The notes under the pieces were generated by a model, which worked only from the letters and a program-made list of their open reading frames with translations, searched no databases and was not told the origin of the DNA. Both the position numbers and the translations under genes were made by a program. Positions 1-9,123 of a DNA stretch of 64,000 bases are shown here, piece by piece (the first letter of the stretch is position 1; each line of letters opens with the position of its first letter). Origin of the DNA: Agarophyton chilense (Eukaryota; Rhodophyta; Florideophyceae; Gracilariales; Gracilariaceae); assembly GCA_030374765.1 (NCBI GenBank), contig JARGXX010000079.1, forward strand, positions 248,001-312,000, written 5' to 3'.

Positions 1-3000
1 TTGTGTCGGGACAGTCAACTTCGTTTGGGGCCTTAGCTGAGATAACTTGTCCAGGACTCTGCTTAGCGTTTGTATTGCTTTCAGAAATTCGTAATGGCTC
101 CTGAGTGGCATTCATACCACCTTCAAGATAAGACGTATTGCATGGCTGGTGGTCACCTTGAACTCCCTTGTTTTCAGCCTGGGCTTCTTTCGTGGTTGTA
201 CCGACAATATGCCTCCCGGAAGTTTTTGAACCTTGTACTGCTTTGTTCTGTTGGACTTCGTTTTGGTTCCGATCTTCGGAAGACAAATAATCCCTGTTTC
301 CGCTCGCTCCGGCATCACCGTTCTTTAAGCCTGCATTTGACGTATTGCTCGATGGCTTACGATCTTCGTCTTCGCTCTTTGATGCTTCTCTTCTTGGATG
401 TCCACCTTGGTGGTATCTTTTGCCCCTTGCAGCAGACCTTCTGGGTTTCCGAGAGACTGAAGGGGTTTCTTGTCCCCGGTTGACTAGCCCAGCCCCCTCG
501 GAGCCAAGACGGGTAGATGGCTTCTTCGTTGATATGTTCTCGTCTACCATCTCCTTAGATGTCTTCCCATCCTCTGTTCTGTGTACATCCTCTGCGTTTC
601 CTGCTTGTTTCAAATTGCCAGTCTCAAGCTGCGCTTTTGACATTATCTTTGAAGCTTGTATGTGGCTCGAAGGTCTCAAACCCGTGCTGGTTTCGCTCGA
701 TGCCAAAGAGTGGAACCCCCCCAATGGAGCACCTTTTTTGTAATCAAGGATATCCGATTCAGTCACATTGAACGTTCCGTTGTTCAAATTAGCGCTCTGA
801 GATTGTGGTTCTTCGCCAGATCTCTGTAGAGTCTTCTCATTATTTCCGGCGATTCCTCGCTTCGGCTTTCTCGAGTTCCGATGGGTCTTCCGAGATCTTA
901 CCTTTAACGGGTGAGTATTTCTTTCCGCTCGACTTTGTCCTGAGGTGCCATTTCTCGTCGCGCTATCTAAGACTGGACCCTTGTCTTTCGTGCCAAAAAC
1001 ATCAGCTCTGTCCGTGGGAGGAACAAATTCGCGATGTGTGGGATCTCGATTTTCTGTTATGGTTTGCCCTTCCGTACCGCTGTTTGGAGCTCCCCACCAA
1101 GGTGCAGATGCGTGTTCCGCATGCTTTCGAGCTGGTGACCACTGCTTGTTCTCAGACCAGGAGTTCGAGGCGTTCCCATACTGCGATGACGAGCCAGGTG
1201 GAGCACAGGAGCCCAGTGCCTGCACAACCGGAACTGGTGGAAGAAGCGGAGCACCGACGAGCGGGAAGACAGCCGGCTGGTTTAGGAAAGCTCGAGTAAT
1301 CTCATCAAACGAAGTAGGGGGCGAAGCTCTGCTACCTTCAGCCCAGGCCCTTGATTCCTCAGCATCATCCTCTGCAAATGGTTTTCGTGTAACATCTTCA
1401 GAATTTCGCGATATCGCTTTTCGATTGACATCGGCGAGATTGGAATCTTTGTTGAAATTCTCTTCGAGTTCATCTGACCTGTCTGAAAGCTCTCGTCGGC
1501 TATGACGATTGAATTCAGCCTTGCCTAGGCGTTCGATACGAGGCACACCCAGACTGTGTTCCAACTCTGCCCTCGCATTCTGACTTGACTTTCGCACCGT
1601 GCGACCAACATTACCATCTTGGGTAAGGACATAACCTTGACCTTCCTTTCCTGCAACCCTTCTAGTGGTAGATTTCATTAACCCCCTCACATTCCCCCCT
1701 AATGAGGAAGAAATTGTGACAGAGCCATCCTTATAACTGGTGGGGGCTGCCGTACGATTGACGGATTGACGCACGTACGAAGAACCTTCATTCCTTTGAG
1801 ACGAATCCCCTCGTGATGGCGTTCTCTTAGCATACGCCCAGTTTGCGGCAGATTCCTTACGTATCTGTTCAGAAGGGCGGGCGCTTTCTAGGTTAGATCT
1901 GGCTCCCAGTTCCTCAAGTAAATTTGATGAGGCTGAAGCCGCCGCGTGTGAAGCTACGGAGTTTCCTGATTGTTGTTCGGAGCGATTTCCTATCTTAAGC
2001 GCCTTTGCCGCTTGTTGTGCAGCTTCTGCTCGTATCTGTGCAGTGACAGGAGAAATTGTGTTCTGCAGTCGCTTTGCGTCGCTTGGCTTTGGTGCCCATG
2101 GAGCAGGGCGTAAAGGAGGTGGTGCTTCTCGACGCTGAGTCTGTCTTTGTGATTCTTCCGGAAAAGTCAAGGATCGCGGTGGTTTCGACATAGGTGGTGC
2201 TGTACGCGACTCAGTTTCTTTCGCTTCTCCTTCAGAGGGGAGATCAACCCTTCTACTTCGCAACTCAGGCTGGGTGCTTGTGGCTGAATCGAAAGAGAGC
2301 GTTGAGGCTTCTGTGATGACCTTTTGCTGATCGCGAATGGGGGAGACTTCAGGGCGCACAAGAGATGTGAGGTCTCCTGGATCCAATGGTGCATCTCGTT
2401 TCGAAGAATCCCGTTTAACACGTAAACCGGTTGAACTCGTAGCAGGTCTTCGGGGATAAGCACGCCTGCCTCGTCTTCGATCACCGTATACCGCTCGATT
2501 TATGATATGATCGATAACGGAGCGAACGGCATCTCTCGTCTCCGTCTTTCGTCGCCTTCTCTCAAGCCACTCTTCACGACTTTCATTTTCTTTGGGGCCA
2601 TCATAATCGGATCGTTCTACATAAGTCCTCCGACGCCTTCCGTACGAACCATGTTCATGAACCCTGGACTCTTGAGAAGAGTAACGGTTGACATGGTCAC
2701 GACGAGACGGACTGGCACGACGGCGCTCAAAGCCATTTTTGGCTGTTTCCAATGTTCGAGCAGAGGAACGCGTTTGTCTTAGGATGGTAGGTGTCGGCAA
2801 AGCATTGGAAGCTGGTGATTCTGTATCGGTGCGAAGGAAACCGGCCGATTCGTCACTGCGTCGCGAAGATTGCATTCTTAAATCCACGGAAGCAGGTGCG
2901 GCAGTCGGGATTGGAGAATTGACTGTAGGCGGTTTCTGAATCGATGTAGACAACGAAGGGGAATCCTTAGGACGTTGGGTACTCACGAGAGTTTGTATGT

Positions 3001-4204
3001 GGTCTTTTGCTGCCTGGGTTTCCCCTCTCGTACCCATTTGCCCTCGACCAGAAGGAACAATGCTTCTGTCGCCTCCCGGTGCAGTCTGCTTCATTTCTTC
3101 ACGTGGACGCTGCAGCAAAACGGGGCGCGAACCAGCACGATCCGGTACTGCAAATGGAGCTTGTGCTTTCACGCCGACATTCCGCCTGTTCAGTGCTCCA
3201 GAGAAGTCAGGTGGAGCTGCAGTTTGAGTTGTGGGTCGTCGTATTCCTAGTCCGGGGCTGTGAGCAGCTGGTTTTCTGGTTGCAGCCTGCTCAGCTTTGC
3301 GACGCTCTTCTTTCAGTCGAAGCCTCTCCTCAAGCTCCCGTAGTTTCTTTGCAGCCCGCTCTTTCTGAACTCTTTCTCGCTCAGCTTCCGCCTTACGCCG
3401 CGCTTCTTGAGCCACTTCTGCTTTCGTCTTCATTATAGATTTCTGTTCCTCCAGCAGCTTCAAATCAATACCGACTGCAGGTGATCCATGATTTACGTCA
3501 CTTTCTCGGGCACGCAGTACAGGACGACCCCTTGGGTCGCTATGCCTTTCCATTTGTTGCAGCTTGATTGCATGAGCCCAATGAGCGGCTGGAGGTGGAA
3601 CGACGGGATTTCTCCTTTGCAATCCGTGACCCGGTATGAAACGTGGAGTTAGGGACGCAGGCGAGGAAGGCAGCGAAGGAATAGTGCGAGCTGGTGGGGG
3701 AGGGACGTCAGGAATGTTTACCTCGGGCAAAGAAACCTCTGCCGTGAAATCCATTCCACTGTCATCTTCTGCCCAGTCGTCTTCCTCAACGACAGGCTTT
3801 GGTGTAGTACTAGATGATGTAGAAGACTTTGCGACGAGTGATTCCTGTTTGTCTTCGGATTCCTTCTCGGCGTTCGTCTCTTCACTTTTCTTGGAAGTCT
3901 TTGCAGCACTTCCCAGTGGTGCGGGGCCAGGTCGGGATAGTTCAGGAAAGTCGGGTTGTGTGCGCGTGCGCAGTCCGGCGCCGCCCCAGGCGGTTTTAGC
4001 GGGCACTGATCTCTCATCAAAGTTCTCCTCTTCACGATTCTCTTCGGCTGCCTCAGTGCGAGGGCTCGCCCATTTCGCACCAGCACCAGCTATGCCACCT
4101 CCCGCTCCATCACCACCAGCTTCGCGTCGCAGAGATGGAAGGTTGAACGGTAGAGGTGCTTTGGGAAGTCGTCGAGTTGGACCTAAGTAGGACTGACGCT
4201 TCAT
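1..4204 (-). CDS. PRRC2/BAT2-like large disordered protein (3' end beyond window)
   Basis: One uninterrupted minus-strand frame of about 1,400 codons runs from an ATG at 4204 off the left edge. The N-terminus (K-A-P-L-P-F-N-L-P-S-L-R-R-E, residues about 13-26, then A-K-W-A-S-P-R near 45 and D-F-P-E-L near 83) resembles the BAT2_N region of animal PRRC2 and plant MOS1 proteins. An acidic DDWAEDDSGMDF patch near residue 142 and an E/R/K-rich coiled coil at about 250-310 follow in the order seen in PRRC2. Residues about 480-580 are Arg/Ser-rich and the rest is low-complexity Ser/Pro/Gln. PRRC2 proteins are RNA-associated and act in translation and stress granules; MOS1 modulates plant immune gene expression. 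The role here is inferred only from this resemblance. A candidate small intron lies just upstream, so the true start could be further 5'. Plus-strand frames across this region are shadows. Coding is firm; family assignment is moderate. Confidence 0.72.
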   Translation of the reverse strand, partial: MKRQSYLGPTRRLPKAPLPFNLPSLRREAGGDGAGGGIAGAGAKWASPRTEAAEENREEENFDERSVPAKTAWGGAGLRTRTQPDFPELSRPGPAPLGSAAKTSKKSEETNAEKESEDKQESLVAKSSTSSSTTPKPVVEEDDWAEDDSGMDFTAEVSLPEVNIPDVPPPPARTIPSLPSSPASLTPRFIPGHGLQRRNPVVPPPAAHWAHAIKLQQMERHSDPRGRPVLRARESDVNHGSPAVGIDLKLLEEQKSIMKTKAEVAQEARRKAEAERERVQKERAAKKLRELEERLRLKEERRKAEQAATRKPAAHSPGLGIRRPTTQTAAPPDFSGALNRRNVGVKAQAPFAVPDRAGSRPVLLQRPREEMKQTAPGGDRSIVPSGRGQMGTRGETQAAKDHIQTLVSTQRPKDSPSLSTSIQKPPTVNSPIPTAAPASVDLRMQSSRRSDESAGFLRTDTESPASNALPTPTILRQTRSSARTLETAKNGFERRRASPSRRDHVNRYSSQESRVHEHGSYGRRRRTYVERSDYDGPKENESREEWLERRRRKTETRDAVRSVIDHIINRAVYGDRRRGRRAYPRRPATSSTGLRVKRDSSKRDAPLDPGDLTSLVRPEVSPIRDQQKVITEASTLSFDSATSTQPELRSRRVDLPSEGEAKETESRTAPPMSKPPRSLTFPEESQRQTQRREAPPPLRPAPWAPKPSDAKRLQNTISPVTAQIRAEAAQQAAKALKIGNRSEQQSGNSVASHAAASASSNLLEELGARSNLESARPSEQIRKESAANWAYAKRTPSRGDSSQRNEGSSYVRQSVNRTAAPTSYKDGSVTISSSLGGNVRGLMKSTTRRVAGKEGQGYVLTQDGNVGRTVRKSSQNARAELEHSLGVPRIERLGKAEFNRHSRRELSDRSDELEENFNKDSNLADVNRKAISRNSEDVTRKPFAEDDAEESRAWAEGSRASPPTSFDEITRAFLNQPAVFPLVGAPLLPPVPVVQALGSCAPPGSSSQYGNASNSWSENKQWSPARKHAEHASAPWWGAPNSGTEGQTITENRDPTHREFVPPTDRADVFGTKDKGPVLDSATRNGTSGQSRAERNTHPLKVRSRKTHRNSRKPKRGIAGNNEKTLQRSGEEPQSQSANLNNGTFNVTESDILDYKKGAPLGGFHSLASSETSTGLRPSSHIQASKIMSKAQLETGNLKQAGNAEDVHRTEDGKTSKEMVDENISTKKPSTRLGSEGAGLVNRGQETPSVSRKPRRSAARGKRYHQGGHPRREASKSEDEDRKPSSNTSNAGLKNGDAGASGNRDYLSSEDRNQNEVQQNKAVQGSKTSGRHIVGTTTKEAQAENKGVQGDHQPCNTSYLEGGMNATQEPLRISESNTNAKQSPGQVISAKAPNEVDCPDT

Positions 4205-4384
4205 CAGGGGGCAGGAATCAACAAAGGTATTTGGCCGCTTGCTTACTTGAATAGCGGAGGAGTGGTTCAGCGATGGAGAATTTCTCCACCGTCGCGAACT
4301 GCAAAACGCACCGGCGGAGTGCGTTGACGAAGAGGAAAGCCCACCGCTGACAGATATGGATACAGGGGTAGCAATCCTACATGC

Positions 4385-4440
4385 CTGAAATACAAGGAAA
4401 TTTGATCCCTGCTTGGGAAGCCCGCCTGCAGTCTACTCAC
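4385..4440 (-). other. Candidate 56-nt intron at the 5' end of the PRRC2-like gene
   Basis: Read on the minus strand, GTGAGT at 4440 opens and TTGTATTTCAG closes (4385) a 56-nt stretch with an in-frame stop. It sits directly upstream of the long open frame. Using the overlapping donor GTGTGA at 4442 instead would put an ATG at 4460 in frame with the long frame. With the better GTGAGT donor the intron would be in the 5' leader and translation would start at 4204. Confidence 0.45.
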
Positions 4441-4460
4441 ACACGATTGCCAAGAATCAT

Positions 4461-5617
4461 TTACAAGATTTGAGCTTTTCTGTCAAAAAGGTGTTCGGAA
4501 ATCTGCAGATTTGTTTCTTTTTTTTCTAATAAATAGCACTTAGAATGCGCTGTGCAATAATCTTCATCATCATCATGATCGAGCAGCATCTACCACAAGT
4601 GTCTTGGGCAAAGCGATATGCTCAACCGAGTCCCGCGTTGTGGCTTGCTGCTATGGGTCGCTCTACCGTCCGGGTTACCCTGTTGATTTTCCAGTTTTTC
4701 ATATGTACTAGGTAAACAAAGACAAGTGATGTGGCACAGAGAACAGCGCACGTTTTAGAGGTAGTAATCGTTCTGAGGATTTGGTCGAAAGAGCTTTGAA
4801 GACGATGACCCTTGCTAAGTTGCAACGATTGCGCAGTTCCCTTTGAAGGTCTGAAGCAACGAGCGCAAATGCAGAATGATCAATCACGGATACAAAGCGG
4901 ACGGGTCTTCATGCAGATTTGTTCCTCAGTTTGGACGGGTGCGGGGCAAATCCGCCCGAAATCCGCATCGGAGTTGTGCGGCAGCACCAGAACCTGAACA
5001 TTCAAGACCTCATAATCGGTCTCGATTGTCTAGTTCAACCTAGGACCCGTTATAGGATATTACAGTCGTATGCGGATCACTGAGGCTACAGCAATTGAAT
5101 ACTGCCAGTTCTGGGGCGACTCTACCGAGAAGGATCTATTGACAGCCTCATACCTCCCTCAACAAGGCTTCCCGACTGTGCTATTGTGCTTTATTCTCTC
5201 ACAGTACCCATTCTTTGCGGGTGAGGTGAAGTAAAGTGCGCAACAAACCATTGTAATCCAATGGTTCTTTCTCTAGATGATACCAACTCTGGCTGATGTT
5301 TCCAAATGCATAAAGCCTCAGTTGGTGTCCAGTCCATCCAGTATCCAGCATTTCCTTTGCCGACTAAGATGTAAAATTTTATATGTACAAGCACAAGTAC
5401 AGGCCTAAGTTAGTATACTAACACTGCTACACGACAACGCATTTTCCAATCTGGACAGGACTTGATCGTAACGGACATCCTGTTCTGGGCTCAAAAGTGA
5501 GCCTTGCAGAAGGCCGCGAGTTGTTCAATTACTGGTGATTGCTGTACAGCGAGATATAAGGGAGGAAATGAAAATGTTTTGATAGAAACCAAACCCGCCA
5601 GCCGCCCAAGCTGGCAC
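4461..5617. other. Intergenic, 1.16 kb
   Basis: Between the kinase stop and the PRRC2-like gene I see only short open frames on both strands. One minus-strand frame (4622-4825) has a hydrophobic stretch, but no family resemblance or support as a gene. The stretch must hold the kinase 3' end and the promoter of the PRRC2-like gene. Confidence 0.5.
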
Positions 5618-6493
5618 TCATTTTCCACATTCTCTATCTTTGCGCTCACGGCGCCCTATTTGTTGTTTAAGCAATGCATCTCTCTCAGCGTCGTATCCGA
5701 CAGCAAACCACGGATGTCGCTTCACTTTGGACAGCGAGTACCGTTTCTTTGGATCCTTTTGCATGAGCCGTTCCATGAGGTCCCGTGCGCCGTCTGACAC
5801 GTAATCTGGGTAGTCAACGATCCCCGCATTTACCTTGTCCAACAGAACATCGTCATCTTCATCATAAAACGGTTGCTTGCCTGTGAGCATTACGTAGAGA
5901 ATAATACCGCAACTCCACGCATCGTTCTTCCTGCCGTCATATTGCGCCTGATCGCCATTCCATACTTCCGGCGCACAGTAGTGGGGGGAACCACAATTTG
6001 TTTTCAGCATATGAGAGCCGTAGTCCTTCATGGCACTGAAGCCGAAGTCTGTAATCTTAAGTTCTCCATTCTGGCCGAGGAGCAAGTTCTCTGGCTTAAG
6101 ATCGCGGTGATAAATCCCTCTGTGGTGGCAGTAGTGCACAGCATCAATAAGTTGATGAAAGTACTTCCGTGCGACATCTTCAGATTGACGTCCATTTTTC
6201 ACAATGCTCTCAAACAATTCTCCCCCTCTTACGAGTTCCATGACTAGAAAAACGCGCTTTGGAGAATATAATACATCGTTTAAAGCAACGATGTTGTGGT
6301 GATCCAAGGCTTTCATTATAGCAATTTCACGTTTGATATCCACATTGCTCTGAGATTCATCTTGCAGGACCTCCTTCTTGACAATTTTAATAGCAAACTG
6401 CTCACCTGTGTCACAATTGACCGCCAGTTTTACCAAGCCGTAGTTTCCCCGACCGAGTGTGGCGCCCAATTCATATGGTCCGACCCGCACCAT
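5618..6493 (-). CDS. Ser/Thr protein kinase, BRSK/SAD/SNF1-related type
   Basis: A 291-aa protein made almost only of a kinase catalytic domain. Seen: glycine loop GRGNYG (14-19), ATP-binding Lys36, helix-C Glu56, catalytic loop HRDLKPEN (129-136, base Asp131), DFG (149-151), activation-loop LKTNCGSPHYCAPE with candidate phospho-Thr165, then DAWSCGIILYVMLTGKQPF. The CGSPHY and YDGRKNDAWSCG strings are typical of AMPK-related kinases such as BRSK/SAD and Hsl1; the CIPK/SnRK3 family is the next candidate. All catalytic residues are present, so it should be active, phosphorylating Ser/Thr in the cytosol. It lacks the UBA and regulatory C-terminal regions of those families and ends about 20 residues after the domain in a basic tail. 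ATG at 6493 lies nine codons before the glycine loop. No intron is needed. It is upstream of, and on the same strand as, the PRRC2-like gene. Confidence 0.93.
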   Translation of the reverse strand: MVRVGPYELGATLGRGNYGLVKLAVNCDTGEQFAIKIVKKEVLQDESQSNVDIKREIAIMKALDHHNIVALNDVLYSPKRVFLVMELVRGGELFESIVKNGRQSEDVARKYFHQLIDAVHYCHHRGIYHRDLKPENLLLGQNGELKITDFGFSAMKDYGSHMLKTNCGSPHYCAPEVWNGDQAQYDGRKNDAWSCGIILYVMLTGKQPFYDEDDDVLLDKVNAGIVDYPDYVSDGARDLMERLMQKDPKKRYSLSKVKRHPWFAVGYDAERDALLKQQIGRRERKDRECGK

Positions 6494-7929
6494 TGCCAGG
6501 CAGAGGAGGCGAAAACGGGTTTAAAAGTCTGGCTGAGGGAACCAGAGCTCGAATGTGGTGACCTCGTTAGCCCGCTAGATTTTTTCTGGCGCTGTACTGC
6601 TCCAGAGGTGCTTTCCAGTTCCAGTTTTATGGAGGCAGAACAAATTCTACAAAGATATTCGAATACCAGTATCGCTATCGTTCAGGAGGCGGCGTGAACC
6701 AGGAGGTTGTGAAATGAGGTGCAGAGGCGCTGTGGTGCGTGCAAGCAGCTGTGCTGTGTGGCTTGTTATGCCCAGACGGAAATGAAACGATGATGAAGCT
6801 AAGGCACGTTGCAGCACGAACCAGCAATGTGAGTCCGCCACGTGTCCAACTACGTAGCTGTTGAGTGCGAGCGTGCGATTGGCGGGATAGGCTTCTGCAA
6901 ATTTTGTAGTGGCCAACGGCCGCCCGCGCATCCACTGTGCACCGTTGACTTGCAAATTCGCAGCGGCAACGGTGCCGAATCGAGACACGTCCGTTTGATT
7001 TTCCCACCCACAATCCCCGCCCGCCTGACCGCTCGTCGCGGCAATTGCTGCTGCTTCTCAAACTGCTATCAACAAGCGAAAATCTGGCCCCGTTCCCGGG
7101 GAATTCCTTGAGCAAACATTGTTTTGCACTTGTCCGTTCTCTTCAGGGAATCATCCTTACGGTCTTTTTGCTACCTACATCATCTGGCGGCGAAGTTAAG
7201 TTTACAACCGTCACCATCAAACAGAGCGCTTTCGCCCTCACTTTCCAAGGACCAAACGACAATTTGCTTCAACGCAAAATTCTATAAATCTGGCTTACTG
7301 AAGACAGCACGACCAAAACGTTTTCATGTATTACCGGTCATGCACAGCACCAGTCTTGTAGCGCCTAAAGTCATTGGTTTATTGCAGGATGAAAATTGTC
7401 AAACTTCGATTTTCGGTACTTTCAAAGCAGAGATTTTCATCCACGGCGCAACAATTCAAAATCTTCTGCCATTCCTTCGCATTCAAGACATTTCTGTCTA
7501 TACCTTACGACCGGGGCAACTGTTCGAAGTTGGTTATTTTGTGAGGGTTGTCCTGTTTCATACACAGCTCCAGAACGACTTATCAGAGCGCAACCACGGT
7601 TTTTGCACCTAAAAAAGGTTTTGTATACTAATATAGTAATTAGACCACTAATCATATAACTTTTTTTTAAGAATCATGTCTCTTTAGTTTTATTCCTTCA
7701 CGTTGAAAAAACCTGATGAAAATAATTATTTTTTGAAAAGGTGAAACAAAGTCTTCCCTGCTTTGAGGTCAAAATTACTAAAATTCAGCAGGCTCGTAGT
7801 TTTGGACATGTCTAAATGTCGGATACAAAAGCAGCATTGTAATGTGATCAGGCATGGGAAAATTTCTTGGTAGTACAGTACCGTGGTAGTCTTCTACACT
7901 ACAGTAAGCCTTCAACCTTACAACGTTCT
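6494..7929. other. Intergenic, 1.4 kb, with weak open frames
   Basis: Upstream of the kinase start, both strands carry several short open frames that overlap each other and match nothing I know. A plus-strand frame with an ATG at 7339 gives about 91 residues ending at 7612, and could be a small gene or a relic. From 7,620 to 7,780 the DNA is AT-rich with T and A runs, a likely 3' flank of the LPMO-like gene. Confidence 0.4.
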
Positions 7930-9123
7930 TTAGAAACATTTTTCTTGTTGGACTCTGGGTGTTGAACACGTCTTCCAAAAGCTGAAGAATACGCAGATCG
8001 CGCAGCATTTTTTTACACACGACTGTGGTTGAGAAATTGCTTTGGCATAGGGAAGACATCCTGCGCCCGCCGTTTGTGCGATTCCAGGATCACAGCTTTC
8101 TTCCAATTCAATGCATCGACAAGCAGAATACGAATTCCAGTCGTAATTTTCAACCACTCCTCCCGTTGCGGATGTCTTGGGCACCGGAGATGGTGAAGGA
8201 GACACACTAGCAAACAGGGCAGGCGACAAGTACTTCGGGTATGATTTTCCTTTGAACGCGCGAGGTTTCTGAAACCAGCCTGGTTTGTAGCACGGTTCTG
8301 TGACGCATACTCCGGGAGAATCATTCGCTGCGAGACATCCCTGCTGATTGAATTGCGAGATGTCGTTGACAAATACTGGATGGGAATACTGTTCCAGCGG
8401 ATACCCTCCTCGGACTCTGACATATGCACAAGACCATTGATCGGCGTAATAGCCAAGGGGATTGGGTTCAGGGCGTTGAGGCGTGTTGCCGCGAATCGGT
8501 ACGCTGCCAATCCCCCCGAACCATACCCAACCGAACACGTAATCTCCGTCCGGAATGACCTTTGGAATCGTTGTGTTCACGACATAGTACCCACGTGCAA
8601 AAGGGTGTTCTTCTCCATCATTTCCGACGTAAGAATAACCAAAACGATCCGACTGGAGTTCATCAGGGGCTGCTGCTTGCGGGTTTGCTCCCCAACAGCT
8701 GTAATGAAACGCATTTCGTTCGTGCACCGCCTTATCCATCATGCTTCCAAGAGGAACGAGGGTTAAGCGTACGAATCCACCAGGACCATGATTATTTCGA
8801 CTATATTTCACAGTTATACGCTGTCCACGGTAGTATGTAGCAGAAGGGTTCGAAGGTGAATTGAAATTTGCATATCCGCCTTGAATGGCGCGGAGGTCAC
8901 ACGGTCCATAGCATTCATCGATACCGGACTTAGCCTCTCCTCCAACTCGACAGTCCTATGACGGTATCCAGGAAGCGAAGCGTGTTAGTTGTCATGAGTA
9001 TGTATGTCGGAAGTTTAAGTGCCTTACTCTTGGCGATATGCTCTGTGGCTCGGTCATGATGGAATGAGATCGAACAACAGAGACGATAAGGTATATTACC
9101 ATCCAAAACGGAAATGCTGCCAT
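7930..9123 (-). CDS. Secreted lytic polysaccharide monooxygenase-like protein (two exons)
   Basis: Exon 1 is 9123-9028 and exon 2 is 8955-7930, joined in phase 0 across a 72-nt intron, giving about 373 aa. The first 19 residues (MAAFPFWMVIYLIVSVVRS) form a signal peptide. The next residue is His20, which would become the free N-terminal His of the mature protein. A second His lies in SRNNHGPGGF (His88). Two such histidines form the copper 'histidine brace' of LPMOs (auxiliary activity/chitin-binding type 4 proteins), which oxidatively cleave polysaccharides outside the cell. Paired cysteines (DCRVGG, ECYGPCD, YSCWG, WSCAYVRVRGG) fit a disulphide-rich secreted fold. A Ser/Pro linker near residue 288 leads to a Cys-rich tail. 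The substrate and exact AA family cannot be told. The 3' end may contain another intron, as the last 40 residues look less regular. Without the intron the first exon, and the brace, would be missed. Confidence 0.72.
8956..9027 (-). other. 72-nt intron of the LPMO-like gene
   Basis: Minus-strand donor AAGA|GTAAGG at 9027 and acceptor CCGTCATAG| at 8956. The segment has in-frame stops and a branch-point-like AACTAAC about 27 nt before the acceptor. Removal keeps phase 0 and joins the signal peptide plus N-terminal His to the conserved DCRVGGEAKSG region. Confidence 0.7.

Noticed and set aside
70-4190. Many plus-strand open frames of 60-190 codons
   Set aside because: They lie opposite one continuous minus-strand frame of about 1,400 codons with protein-like composition and are its shadows.
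4622-4825. 67-codon minus-strand frame with a hydrophobic stretch
   Set aside because: Short, no signal or family motif, low-complexity surroundings; could easily be chance.
5873-6697. Plus-strand frames over the kinase
   Set aside because: Shadows of the kinase gene, which has every catalytic motif on the minus strand.
6675-7115. 146-codon minus-strand frame upstream of the kinase
   Set aside because: Ser/Arg-rich composition typical of GC-rich promoter DNA; overlaps two other frames and shows no domain.
8013-8766. Other long frames over the LPMO-like gene on both strands
   Set aside because: The chosen frame alone joins a signal peptide, conserved cysteines and both histidines.
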